A stretch of DNA of 64,000 nucleotides from Mucilaginibacter flavidus (GTDB lineage Bacteria; Bacteroidota; Bacteroidia; Sphingobacteriales; Sphingobacteriaceae), in contig NZ_JAMXOE010000005.1 in the NCBI RefSeq assembly GCF_024055575.1, positions 1 through 64,000 on the forward strand, read 5' to 3'. The notes under the pieces were generated by a model. The model was not told the origin of the DNA. It did no database searches and worked only from the letters and a program-made list of their open reading frames with translations. The translations under genes were made by a program, and so were the position numbers. Positions within the stretch are counted from its first letter, which is position 1, and each line of letters starts with the position of its first letter. Shown here piece after piece: positions 1-7,651 of the stretch.

Positions 1-111
1 TCCAGCACCAACGGTAAATTACAACAGCCCGGTACTTATTTCTACTCTTTGGAATATAAAGACGGAAATGAAACTAAACACAAAACCGGCTTTATTGTAC
101 TGAAGTACTAG
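1..111 (+). CDS. C-terminal end of a secreted protein with a type IX secretion (type B) sorting tail, partial
   Basis: Only the last 36 codons are inside the window, read in frame 1 and ending at TAG 109-111. The translated end contains GTYFYSLEYKDGN and finishes in KTGFIVLKY. This fits the gliding-motility-associated (CHU_C, type B) C-terminal domain that directs Bacteroidota proteins through the type IX secretion system: G-x-Y-x-Y, an acidic turn, then a short beta strand ending in hydrophobic and basic residues. The cargo part lies outside the window, so nothing can be said about its activity. A hairpin with a T-run follows 30 bp later. The assignment of the tail is fairly firm; the protein is otherwise unknown. 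Confidence 0.6.
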   Translation, partial: SSTNGKLQQPGTYFYSLEYKDGNETKHKTGFIVLKY

Positions 112-140
112 AAAAGTCTGAAAGACGAATTTGAATAGAA

Positions 141-178
141 GCCTTGCCCAGTTTAAAAACCGGGCAGGGCTTTTTTAT
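141..178 (+). terminator. Rho-independent terminator after the type IX-secreted protein
   Basis: Arms GCCTTGCCCAGTTT and AAACCGGGCAGGGC pair in 12 of 14 positions, and T6 follows directly. It ends the transcript of the partial gene at the left edge. Confidence 0.75.
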
Positions 179-180
179 TT

Positions 181-332
181 TTAGTCGTTAACGGTAATGA
201 ACTTGCGCCCTGTGACGTTTTTGGCAAATAGCCCAGTGCATCATAGGTCATCGAAGTTTAATCAGCAGCCCTTAGGAAAACCCAATCGCTCCCTTCTTCT
301 ACATCCAACCACCATAGGATTGGAAGCGCCCC
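181..332 (-). pseudogene. Possible decayed coding remnant
   Basis: Read on the minus strand, about 332 to 181, the sequence gives an open stretch containing LPILWWLDVEEGSDW and FLRAAD. It then has an in-frame TAA, continues as TSMTYDALGY, and after a +1 frame change reads FAKNVTGRKFITVND before TAA at 183-181. The pieces look protein-like, and one stop plus one frameshift would join them. I do not recognise the family. It could instead be chance open sequence in an intergenic gap, so confidence is low. Confidence 0.25.
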
Positions 333-350
333 GTGCAATAGGGCAATAAA

Positions 351-401
351 AAAGAGATCTCAGACCAAGGGAAACAATCCCGTTTAATCTCTGATCTCTT
401 T
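351..401 (-). terminator. Terminator-like inverted repeat downstream of pdxA
   Basis: Arms AAAGAGATCTCAGA (351-364) and TCTCTGATCTCTTT (388-401) pair imperfectly, with a small GGGA/TCCC hairpin inside the loop. A run of A at 348-353 gives a U-run in minus-strand RNA, which suits termination of pdxA. Confidence 0.55.
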
Positions 402-424
402 AAATCCTGGGTAATCTATAATCT

Positions 425-1486
425 CTAATCCCTATCCCTGCTCAGCTTAGTGAACACCAGCGGATTTTCCTGAAGCTCAAGGGTCTCACGGCGATGTTTA
501 ACAATGTGCATTGCCGTAAACATTGCTTCGCGGAAAGAAATTTCTGACGCCTGGTTTTTACCGGCGATGTCATAAGCTGTACCATGGTCGGGCGAGGTGC
601 GTACAAAGTTCAATCCGGCCGTAAAGTTAACGCCCGATTCAAATGCGATTTGTTTAAATGGTATAAGGCCCTGGTCGTGGTACATGGCCAGCACAGCATC
701 AAACTGTAAATAAGTTCCGTTTGCAAAAAAGCCATCGGCAGCGTACGGACCGAAGGCCAATATATTATTGTTACGGGCTTCTTCTATTGCCGGAGTAATC
801 ACATTTTGTTCCTCAGTACCAATAAGGCCATTATCGCTTGCATGGGGATTTAGGCCCAATACGGCAATCCTGGGCTTGCGTATCCAAAAATCGTTACGGA
901 GGCTGGCGTCCATTAGCTTAAGCTTGGATACTATTTTGGCAATAGTAATACTTTCAGCAACTTTTGCCAGGGGAATATGGCCTGTCACTACGCCAACGCG
1001 AAGGGTGTCGCTCACCAAAAACATTAACGACTCGGCAGCGCCGTCCTTTTCCTGCAAATATTCGGTATGGCCGGGGAAATTAAATTGCTCGCTTTGTATG
1101 GTATCCTTGTTTATAGGGGCGGTAACCAACGCATCGATATGGCCGTGAATTAAGTCGCTGGTGGCACGCTCTAACGACAGGAAGCCATATTTACCAACTT
1201 CGCTATTGGTGACGCCAGGATCAATCTTAACGTCTTCTTCCCAGCAGTTAATCATATGTGGCTTTTTATGATCGCGCCTGGCGTCCTGCGCCTGGTTAAT
1301 CACAAAAAAGTTGAGGTCTTCCACCTGCGTGGTGCGACGGTAAAACGATGCTACCTTGGTATGCCCATATACTATGGGAATGCAATAATCATAGATACGG
1401 CTGTCGGCCAATGCTTTGATAATAATTTCGAGACCTATCCCGTTTACGTCGCCTATGCTGATCCCAATTTTTATTTTTTCGCTCAT
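425..1486 (-). CDS. pdxA: 4-hydroxythreonine-4-phosphate dehydrogenase
   Basis: This enzyme oxidises 4-phosphohydroxy-L-threonine with NAD in the DXP-dependent pathway to pyridoxal 5'-phosphate, in the cytoplasm. The 353-residue length is normal for PdxA. The N-terminus SIGDVNGIGLEIIIKAL is the Bacteroidota form of the family's GDPAGIGPE motif. Metal-binding and substrate histidines are visible in FPGHTEYLQEKDG and in AMYHDQGLIPFK, and the C-terminal region has TSPDHGTAYDIAG. It is transcribed away from rsmA, with a 200-bp gap between them. pdxA and rsmA are also neighbours in enterobacteria, there in the same direction. Assignment is secure. Confidence 0.95.
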   Translation of the reverse strand: MSEKIKIGISIGDVNGIGLEIIIKALADSRIYDYCIPIVYGHTKVASFYRRTTQVEDLNFFVINQAQDARRDHKKPHMINCWEEDVKIDPGVTNSEVGKYGFLSLERATSDLIHGHIDALVTAPINKDTIQSEQFNFPGHTEYLQEKDGAAESLMFLVSDTLRVGVVTGHIPLAKVAESITIAKIVSKLKLMDASLRNDFWIRKPRIAVLGLNPHASDNGLIGTEEQNVITPAIEEARNNNILAFGPYAADGFFANGTYLQFDAVLAMYHDQGLIPFKQIAFESGVNFTAGLNFVRTSPDHGTAYDIAGKNQASEISFREAMFTAMHIVKHRRETLELQENPLVFTKLSRDRD

Positions 1487-1688
1487 GCTATTTTATGATT
1501 ACACCGATTTAAATTCGATTTCACCGACTAAGGTGATCTGATTGATTTTACGGCGATTATGGTACCTGGTTTATTTGGCGGCTTTCGGCTTTTTATGTTG
1601 CGCTTTCAGCTTTCGCCACCACAAATAAAAAGATTTTAACCTATTAAAGCACAAATATGCCTTAATTTGCTCAAATATTTGATTAATA

Positions 1689-2468
1689 ATGACATTGGTA
1701 AGAGCAAAAAAGCATTTAGGTCAGCATTTTCTTACTGATAAAAATATCGCTGCAAAAATAGTAGACAGCCTTCGCCCCGCAAATTGTTACAGCCAGGTAC
1801 TTGAGGTGGGCCCCGGGATGGGTATATTATCCGATTTTTTGCTACAGAAACCCGAACTGGAGGTTTCGTTAATTGATATTGACACTGAATCATATGAATA
1901 CCTTCAAAAAAAATATCCGGCTTTAGGCAAGCGGCTAATCAACGCCGATTTTTTGGAGATGGATTTCGCAGCGTACTTTAACGGGCCACTCGGTATTATT
2001 GGCAATTTTCCGTACAATATATCGTCGCAAATACTTTTTAAGGTGCTTGATAACCGGCAGCAGGTTGTGGAAGTGGTAGGTATGTTTCAAAAAGAAGTTG
2101 CAGAGCGCTGCAACTCCAAACCCGGCAGCAAGGAATATGGCATCCTGAGCGTGTTTTTGCAGGCCTACTACAAACTGGAATATTTGTTTACCGTAAAAGC
2201 CGGGGTATTTAACCCACCTCCAAAAGTATTGTCGGCGGTTATCAGGTTGACCCGTAATAAGACAGAACAGCTAGGCTGCGACGAAAAATTGTTTTGGCAG
2301 GTAGTAAAGGCCGGATTTAACCAGCGCCGTAAAACCTTGCGCAATGCATTGTCATCACTAATAAATAAAGAGAAAATGACCGCTGAAGCAATGCTTGATT
2401 TACGGGCCGAACGATTGAGTGTAGATGATTTTGTGAAGCTAACTAACCAGATAACCGCTAACAGGTAA
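1689..2468 (+). CDS. rsmA: 16S rRNA adenine(1518/1519)-N6 dimethyltransferase
   Basis: RsmA (KsgA) dimethylates two adjacent adenosines in the 3' helix of 16S rRNA late in small-subunit assembly. The protein is 259 residues, the family norm. It shows the N-terminal KKHLGQHFLTD signature, the SAM-binding loop EVGPGMG (about residues 39-45), the acidic D-x-D of motif II, and the catalytic NFPY motif (106-109). The C-terminal helical domain carries the FNQRRKTLRNAL signature. The ATG start immediately precedes the conserved N-terminus. It stands alone, facing away from pdxA and converging on the EcsC-like gene, whose stop is 4 bp away. Housekeeping gene; very confident. Confidence 0.96.
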   Translation: MTLVRAKKHLGQHFLTDKNIAAKIVDSLRPANCYSQVLEVGPGMGILSDFLLQKPELEVSLIDIDTESYEYLQKKYPALGKRLINADFLEMDFAAYFNGPLGIIGNFPYNISSQILFKVLDNRQQVVEVVGMFQKEVAERCNSKPGSKEYGILSVFLQAYYKLEYLFTVKAGVFNPPPKVLSAVIRLTRNKTEQLGCDEKLFWQVVKAGFNQRRKTLRNALSSLINKEKMTAEAMLDLRAERLSVDDFVKLTNQITANR

Positions 2469-2472
2469 ACAG

Positions 2473-3024
2473 TTATTCTATAATGATCACAACCGGCTCA
2501 CCATGTAATTTTTTTACCGAATGCGCCATCCGTTTAATAAACAAATAGTTTGCTGTGCCGCCAATTACAGCGCCTACAATTGGCACTAGTCTTTCGGCAG
2601 TGCGGGTGCCTAATATCATCAGCAATTTTTCGGCAATGCCTTCCATCATTGTTTTGGTAAGGGTAACGCCGGCCTCAACTTTTAACGATGTAGCTATGAA
2701 TTGCATAAATTCATCGAAGCCTACCTGGTAGTTGCCCCTAACATTATACATAATTGCCATGGTAACACGAAATTGCTGGGTTATCAGGTTAACAAAGTCA
2801 AGCGGAACACCAACAACCATGGTTAACATGCCACCGGTGCCCGAAATAACGCCTGACCCAGCGGCCATATAGGCGCATTGCTCAATAAACTTATCAAGGC
2901 CCATTTTATCAACCCCGGCTTTTATATTGAGCTGGTTGATGCGGTCGAATATCTGTCTGAAGCCTTTTTCTGAAAGCCTGCCGGCCTGAATTTTCATATC
3001 GGCCCCTAATTTTTTAAATCTCAT
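2473..3024 (-). CDS. EcsC family protein
   Basis: This is a small protein of the EcsC family, named after the third gene of the Bacillus ecs locus; its biochemical function is not established. The centre has a glycine-rich, hydrophobic segment (AAGSGVISGTGGMLTMVVG) followed by PLDFVNLITQQFRV. The C-terminal part has LVPIVGAVIGGTANYLFIKR, both typical of the family. I prefer the ATG at 3024 (MRFKKLGADMK) over an upstream in-frame TTG at 3063, giving 183 residues. It probably associates with the membrane through the hydrophobic segments. It is monocistronic and tail-to-tail with rsmA. Confidence 0.75.
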   Translation of the reverse strand: MRFKKLGADMKIQAGRLSEKGFRQIFDRINQLNIKAGVDKMGLDKFIEQCAYMAAGSGVISGTGGMLTMVVGVPLDFVNLITQQFRVTMAIMYNVRGNYQVGFDEFMQFIATSLKVEAGVTLTKTMMEGIAEKLLMILGTRTAERLVPIVGAVIGGTANYLFIKRMAHSVKKLHGEPVVIIIE

Positions 3025-3187
3025 TGGTTCTATTTTACGGGATTTAACCCAGCACAATATCAACAGGCGATAAGCGTGCCAGTTTTAAAAAAGGAGCAAA
3101 ATGTCATATTTTATTAATAAATGGTTGCGTCAGTGTTAATTACCTGGCATTTTCTAATTTTACATCCTTAAATAATTCAAAACGCTC

Positions 3188-4123
3188 TTGAAAAATAATA
3201 TCCTTATTGTTGACGATATCCACCCGGTATTTATTGAAATGGCCGAAGCAAAAGGCTATGAATGCAATTATCAACCTAAAATTACCGCTGCTGAAGCGCT
3301 GGAAATAATTGGCGCTTACGCAGGACTGGTAATACGTTCCAAATTTAGAGTAGACAGAAAAGTGATCGATATCGCCAAAAACCTGCGCTTTGTTTGCCGG
3401 GCCGGTGCCGGCATGGATAATATAGACGAGCCATATGCTGCAGAAAAAAACATACAATTAATAAATGCTCCGGAAGGAAACATGGATGCAGTTGGAGAAC
3501 ATGCCGTAGGCCTGCTACTAGCCCTCATGAACAACTTTAACGTTGCCGACGAACAAATACGTTCAGGCAGTTGGCTGCGCGAAGCTAACCGTGGCTACGA
3601 GTTAAAAGGACGGACCGTAGGCATAATTGGCTATGGCTTTATGGGCAAAAGCTTTGCGAAGAAGCTATCGGGTTTTGACGTGAATGTTATTGCTTACGAT
3701 AAATATAAAACCGGGTTCAGCGATAAATACGCCCGCGAAGTAAGCATGGAAGAAATTGTGAAGCATAGCGATGTGCTTAGCTTGCATGTTCCGCTAACCG
3801 CGGAAACGGAGGGATTGATAAATGAAGAATATTTGTTCCATTTTAAAAAGCCTATTTTCTTTATCAACACGTCACGTGGCAAAACCGCCCAAATAAGGCC
3901 GGTACTGAATGCCATAAAACAGGGTAAAATTTTAGGCGCTGGTCTTGATGTGCTGGAGGTAGAAAAATTCCCGGCGCTTGCCGAACAGGAATGGTTTGAT
4001 GAGCTGAAGCAAAGCGGTAAAGTGATACTTACCCCCCACGTTGCCGGCTGGACGTTTGAATCGTACCGTAAAATCAGCGAGGTGATGGGCGGGAAGCTGC
4101 AAGTCTATAGTCCAAAGTCTTAA
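3188..4123 (+). CDS. D-2-hydroxyacid dehydrogenase family protein (phosphoglycerate dehydrogenase-like)
   Basis: An NAD-dependent 2-hydroxyacid dehydrogenase of 311 residues. The Rossmann motif is VGIIGYGFMGKSFAKKL. The catalytic triad of the family can be placed: Arg in INTSRG, Glu in the LEVEKFP region and His in TPHVAGWT. N-terminal LIVDDIHP and RAGAGMDNID match phosphoglycerate dehydrogenase-type members, but there is no ACT domain, so the substrate is uncertain (serine synthesis or another 2-oxoacid). The start is TTG at 3188: the family N-terminus begins there, and an in-frame stop lies 15 bp upstream with no ATG between. It is flanked downstream by a palindromic intergenic repeat. Confidence 0.85.
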   Translation: MKNNILIVDDIHPVFIEMAEAKGYECNYQPKITAAEALEIIGAYAGLVIRSKFRVDRKVIDIAKNLRFVCRAGAGMDNIDEPYAAEKNIQLINAPEGNMDAVGEHAVGLLLALMNNFNVADEQIRSGSWLREANRGYELKGRTVGIIGYGFMGKSFAKKLSGFDVNVIAYDKYKTGFSDKYAREVSMEEIVKHSDVLSLHVPLTAETEGLINEEYLFHFKKPIFFINTSRGKTAQIRPVLNAIKQGKILGAGLDVLEVEKFPALAEQEWFDELKQSGKVILTPHVAGWTFESYRKISEVMGGKLQVYSPKS

Positions 4124-4170
4124 GTCGTTAGTCTTTTTGACTTCAGACTATAGACTTAAGACTCAGGACT
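4100..4170. repeat. GTCTTAAGTC-type intergenic repeat, copy 1
   Basis: Several near-copies of AGTCTTAAGTC / AGACTATAGACTTAAGAC in both orientations lie between the dehydrogenase and panC, running into the last codons of panC. A second array of the same words is at 36850-36935. The copies can fold into hairpins. Confidence 0.6.
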
Positions 4171-5002
4171 TCAACATCACGTTATCTATCAATCTCGTCT
4201 TTCCAACCTTTGCGGCTACAAGGGCGACAATCTTTTCAGAATCCGGGGTTGCTGTATGCAGTGTTTCGCCATCGGCAATTTCAAAATAATCCAGTTCAAC
4301 ACCCGGTTCGGCGTTTATCAATTGGGCTGCTTCCTCCTTTAAAGCAGAAATGTCATGACTGTCAAATTTATCTTTAATAAAATCCAGGGTTTTTGACAGC
4401 ACTAGTGCATGAAGCCTGTCATCTACAGAAAGATGAATATTTCTAGAACTCATTGCGAGGCCGTCAGTCTCGCGTTTTATAGGACACATTACCATCTTAA
4501 CCGGCATGTTCAGCATATCAACCATTTTGCTGATGATCAAAAACTGCTGGTAGTCTTTTTGCCCGAAGTAAGCCGCATCCGGTTTAACAATATTAAAAAG
4601 CTTGTATACTACTTGAGTGACGCCCTGGTAATGCCCCGGGCGAAACTCGCCTTCAAGTAAATGCTCAGTTTCGCCTATGTTTAAATGCCATTGTTCATTG
4701 TCATCATACATCTCATTTACACCCGGATTGAACAAAATGTCGCAATTAACCTGTTCTAGTAGCTTAATATCGGCTTCAATGGTACGTGGGTATTTTTCCA
4801 GGTCTTTTGGATCGTTAAACTGGCTTGGATTTACAAATACGCTGCAAATAATAACATCGTTATGTTGTTGCGCCAGCTCGATTAACGACAAGTGCCCCTG
4901 GTGCAGCGCCCCCATCGTTGGCACAAAGCCAACAGTTTTGCCTGACGCCTTTATTGGTGATAAATACTGGCTTACAGCTGCTTTGGTAGTAAATATTTTC
5001 AA
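4163..5002 (-). CDS. panC: Pantoate--beta-alanine ligase
   Basis: PanC joins pantoate and beta-alanine using ATP, through a pantoyl-adenylate, to make pantothenate for coenzyme A. The 279-residue length is typical. The nucleotidyltransferase HxGH motif is in FVPTMGALHQGHLSLI (His34 and His37). FGQKDYQQF and the KMSKS-like MSSRN are also present. The C-terminal ELDYFEIAD segment belongs to the pantoate-binding lobe. It is transcribed divergently from the glycogen-synthase-like gene, with a 158-bp shared upstream region. No panB or panD is in the window. Confidence 0.95.
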   Translation of the reverse strand: MKIFTTKAAVSQYLSPIKASGKTVGFVPTMGALHQGHLSLIELAQQHNDVIICSVFVNPSQFNDPKDLEKYPRTIEADIKLLEQVNCDILFNPGVNEMYDDNEQWHLNIGETEHLLEGEFRPGHYQGVTQVVYKLFNIVKPDAAYFGQKDYQQFLIISKMVDMLNMPVKMVMCPIKRETDGLAMSSRNIHLSVDDRLHALVLSKTLDFIKDKFDSHDISALKEEAAQLINAEPGVELDYFEIADGETLHTATPDSEKIVALVAAKVGKTRLIDNVMLKS

Positions 5003-5076
5003 TACAACAGAATTTAAAAAACGCGGTAAAGTTGTGCAATTGATTAATATTTACCAAAAGTTACTTGCATAATTGG

Positions 5077-5107
5077 TTGCCAGTTCATATAATAATGCTT
5101 ATATTTG
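5077..5107 (+). promoter_or_regulatory. Bacteroidota-type promoter for the glycogen synthase-like gene
   Basis: TTGC at 5077-5080, a 19-nt spacer, then TATATTTG at 5100-5107 matches the TTTG/TAnnTTTG consensus known for Bacteroides. The predicted leader before ATG 5161 is about 45-50 nt. Confidence 0.55.
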
Positions 5108-5160
5108 CAGACTCAAATTTTTGACTGACTTCTTTAATAAATTTAATAACTGATATAGTG

Positions 5161-5985
5161 ATGGGTAAATCTAAGCTTCTGTTTATAACTCACGAAATGT
5201 CTCCTTTTCTTGAAATCTCAAAAATTGCTGAAATTACACGCCAGCTTCCGCAGGCTATGCAGGAAAAAGGTTACGAAATCCGTATCCTTATGCCGCGTTT
5301 CGGGAATATTAATGAGCGCAGGAACAGGTTACACGAGGTGATTCGCTTATCCGGAATGAACATTATCATTAATGATAATGACAATCCGTTGATCATTAAA
5401 GTTGCGTCTATCCCTGCTGCACGTATGCAGGTTTATTTCCTGGATAATGAAGAGTACTTTCAGCGTAAACATGTATTTGCCGATAAAGACGGTAAATTTT
5501 ATGCTGACAACGATGAGCGCATGATATTTTTCTGCAAGGGCGCTTTGGAAACTGTAAAAAAACTAGGCTGGGCGCCGGATGTTATCCATTGCCATGGCTG
5601 GATGAGCGCATTAGTGCCTGCTTATTTAAAAACTACTTACAAAGACGACCCGACGTTTAAAAACTCGAAGGTTGTTTACTCTATTTACAAAAACGACTTT
5701 GCCGGGGAACTGGATGCTGATTTTTCGCAAAAAGCCGTTATGGGCGATATGAGCGAAAAACATACCGAGGTTTACAAACCAGGAAGCAATTCGGCATTAT
5801 ATGCCGGGGCTATACAATACAGTGACGGGATTGTGCTGGGTGATGAGAATATCGATGAGGATGTGTTAAATAATGTTAAAAACAGCAATAAATCGGTTTT
5901 AGAATTCGAATCGACCGCAGATTTCGAAAATTATTACAATTTTTACGACGAAATTGCCAACGAGGAACTGGCACATGTTGTATAA
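5161..5985 (+). CDS. Glycogen/starch synthase-like protein, N-terminal domain only
   Basis: The protein resembles the N-terminal Rossmann domain of GT5 glycogen synthases: LLFITHEMSPF at the start, RILMPRFGNINERR, and VIHCHGWMSALVPAYL (about residues 142-157). It is only 274 residues, whereas GT5 synthases run near 480; the C-terminal domain that completes the ADP-glucose site is absent. The usual lysine-glycine motif (KTGGLADV) is replaced by EISKIAEI. Catalysis therefore looks unlikely, and a binding or regulatory role is inferred. I chose ATG 5161 rather than the GTG directly before it. The DUF4270 lipoprotein follows 15 bp later, suggesting an operon. Confidence 0.7.
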   Translation: MGKSKLLFITHEMSPFLEISKIAEITRQLPQAMQEKGYEIRILMPRFGNINERRNRLHEVIRLSGMNIIINDNDNPLIIKVASIPAARMQVYFLDNEEYFQRKHVFADKDGKFYADNDERMIFFCKGALETVKKLGWAPDVIHCHGWMSALVPAYLKTTYKDDPTFKNSKVVYSIYKNDFAGELDADFSQKAVMGDMSEKHTEVYKPGSNSALYAGAIQYSDGIVLGDENIDEDVLNNVKNSNKSVLEFESTADFENYYNFYDEIANEELAHVV

Positions 5986-6000
5986 GCTTTGAGATCATAT

Positions 6001-7401
6001 ATGAAATTTTTCCGCTTAGACTTATTGACGTTGTTGATAAGTCTTTTTATTTTGAATAGTTGTAAAAACCAGGATACTATTGGCTTGGGTGTTAATTCAC
6101 AAACCCAGGTTAATGGCACCTTGATTGATACTTCAACAATAGTTGTTAATACAGTTAAGGAAGATTCGGTAGTAACATCGGGGCTTACCAAGTTACCCCT
6201 TGGTTATTTCCAGGATCCAATTTTCGGCACCACGGAATCAAACCTGGCCGCTAGCCTTAGCCTGCCAGGGGCCACAGCATACGCACTTCCTTCAGGCACA
6301 ATATCTATCGATTCAACAAGATTAGTACTACGCTATTCTGACGGTTTTTATGGCGACTCGGTAGCTTCAAGCTATAAGTTGAATCTTTACCAGTTACAAG
6401 AGGCATACAGCACGAACACCGGATATTACGGCAACAAAGTATGGAAAGTTAACCCCGCCTTGTTGGGTTCAATTACATTTAAGGCCCGCCCGCACGACTC
6501 GATTAAGATTAACAACATTATAAAAGGAAAACCCGACTCGCTGATAAAAGTAAAATCGCAGATCAGGGTGCCTATTGATAATAATTTCATAATCACCAAT
6601 TTTTTTAATGCCAGCAGTGCAACGCTTGCTTCAAACAGTGTTTTCCAAAATTCTGTTAAGGGCTTATATTTAACCATTGATAAAACTTTGTCAACAGGTG
6701 CAGGCGGTACGCTTATGCTATCAAATACCGACTCGGTTAACGTTTATTGCAAAATAACCAATAACGGGGTTATTGACACGACAATAATAAAGTTGCCGAT
6801 AAGCCAGTTTGCCGCGTCAATTACCCATACCTATTCAACAACTATTAATGCCGAGCTTGCTAACACAACCACCTCCGGCAATGTATTTTACCTGCAGGGA
6901 CTTGCCGGCTTGCGTACGAAAATTAGCTTTCCTAATTTATTGGCCAACTTACGGAACGACCTGTTGAAAAACGGTGAAGATATTGTGTTAAACCGCGCCG
7001 AATTGGTTATTAGTCCGGCACCGGGATCCTATACCCAATTCCGGCCGCTGCCAAAAATCACCATGTACAGATTGGATATTGCACACCAGCGTGTTTTATT
7101 GGAGGACGCTGCCCCAGGCACAAGCGACCCCCGCGGACAAGGTGTAGGTGCCTTCGGCGGCTTCTACAACTCTAAAACAAACCAGTATCATTTTATAATT
7201 ACTGCATATTTACAAGATCTGTTACTGAAAAAAACATCCGACTATGGCACTTTTATAGCCCCGGTTGATACACTTAACAAAAGCAGTGTTGATTATACAG
7301 CTACCCCTTCAATTGCGGCTAGGAGTGTTGCTGTTGGTTCAGACAAAACATCGCCTTACAAAATAAAGCTTAACATTATCTACACCAAGATAAAGCGGTA
7401 A
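6001..7401 (+). CDS. DUF4270 family lipoprotein
   Basis: A Bacteroidota lipoprotein of unknown function. The start is placed at ATG 6001 (MKFFRLDLLTLL); an in-frame TTG lies 12 bp upstream. The signal peptide ends in a lipobox ILNSC, so Cys21 is the likely lipidated residue. The mature part begins NQDTIGLGVN, then carries beta-rich sequence with PLGYFQDPIFGTTESNLAA near the N-terminus, a family hallmark. It follows the glycogen-synthase-like gene by 15 bp and is closed by a perfect hairpin terminator. Its placement ahead of glmS is common in relatives, but no functional link can be read from the sequence. Confidence 0.8.
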   Translation: MKFFRLDLLTLLISLFILNSCKNQDTIGLGVNSQTQVNGTLIDTSTIVVNTVKEDSVVTSGLTKLPLGYFQDPIFGTTESNLAASLSLPGATAYALPSGTISIDSTRLVLRYSDGFYGDSVASSYKLNLYQLQEAYSTNTGYYGNKVWKVNPALLGSITFKARPHDSIKINNIIKGKPDSLIKVKSQIRVPIDNNFIITNFFNASSATLASNSVFQNSVKGLYLTIDKTLSTGAGGTLMLSNTDSVNVYCKITNNGVIDTTIIKLPISQFAASITHTYSTTINAELANTTTSGNVFYLQGLAGLRTKISFPNLLANLRNDLLKNGEDIVLNRAELVISPAPGSYTQFRPLPKITMYRLDIAHQRVLLEDAAPGTSDPRGQGVGAFGGFYNSKTNQYHFIITAYLQDLLLKKTSDYGTFIAPVDTLNKSSVDYTATPSIAARSVAVGSDKTSPYKIKLNIIYTKIKR

Positions 7402-7440
7402 GCGCTTATGACCATGTATTGGCGATAAATTAAGCATTAC

Positions 7441-7480
7441 AAAAAGGGGAGATAAACAAGCTTGTTTATCTCCCCTTTTT
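7441..7480. terminator. Perfect 20-bp inverted-repeat terminator
   Basis: Left arm AAAAAGGGGAGATAAACAAG is followed directly by its exact reverse complement. The tract ends in T5, and A5 at the other side lets it act in both directions. It separates the DUF4270 gene from glmS. Confidence 0.85.
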
Positions 7481-7534
7481 CTTCAAATGCCTTAAATATT
7501 TTTCCGATCCGAATCTTCACTAAGTGATATTCGG

Positions 7535-7550
7535 AAAGTGCCGGCACTTT
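7535..7550. repeat. Perfect 16-bp palindrome in the glmS upstream region
   Basis: AAAGTGCCGGCACTTT is a perfect dyad, preceded by a weaker pair TTCCGA...TCGGAA at 7502-7535. It lies about 100 bp before glmS and 60 bp before its TATTTTTG box. It could be an operator or an RNA hairpin. It is not a glmS ribozyme, which I do not see here. Confidence 0.4.
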
Positions 7551-7610
7551 TTAAAATAATTTAATATTAACCATATCCGTTATAATCCAACAAATAATCA
7601 TCAATGTTGT

Positions 7611-7618
7611 TATTTTTG
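7611..7618 (+). promoter_or_regulatory. -7 box of the glmS promoter
   Basis: TATTTTTG fits the TAnnTTTG consensus 33 bp before the glmS ATG. No good TTTG element sits at the usual distance upstream. Confidence 0.4.
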
Positions 7619-7651
7619 CGCGGAAAACATTATTAAAAGAACTATCTATTT

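Noticed and set aside
1256..1498. 80-codon plus-strand frame over the pdxA 5' end
   Set aside because: Antisense of conserved PdxA sequence; no support.
7500..7651. glmS ribozyme
   Set aside because: No recognisable ribozyme core; the hairpins are simple dyads, and the ribozyme is known from Firmicutes.
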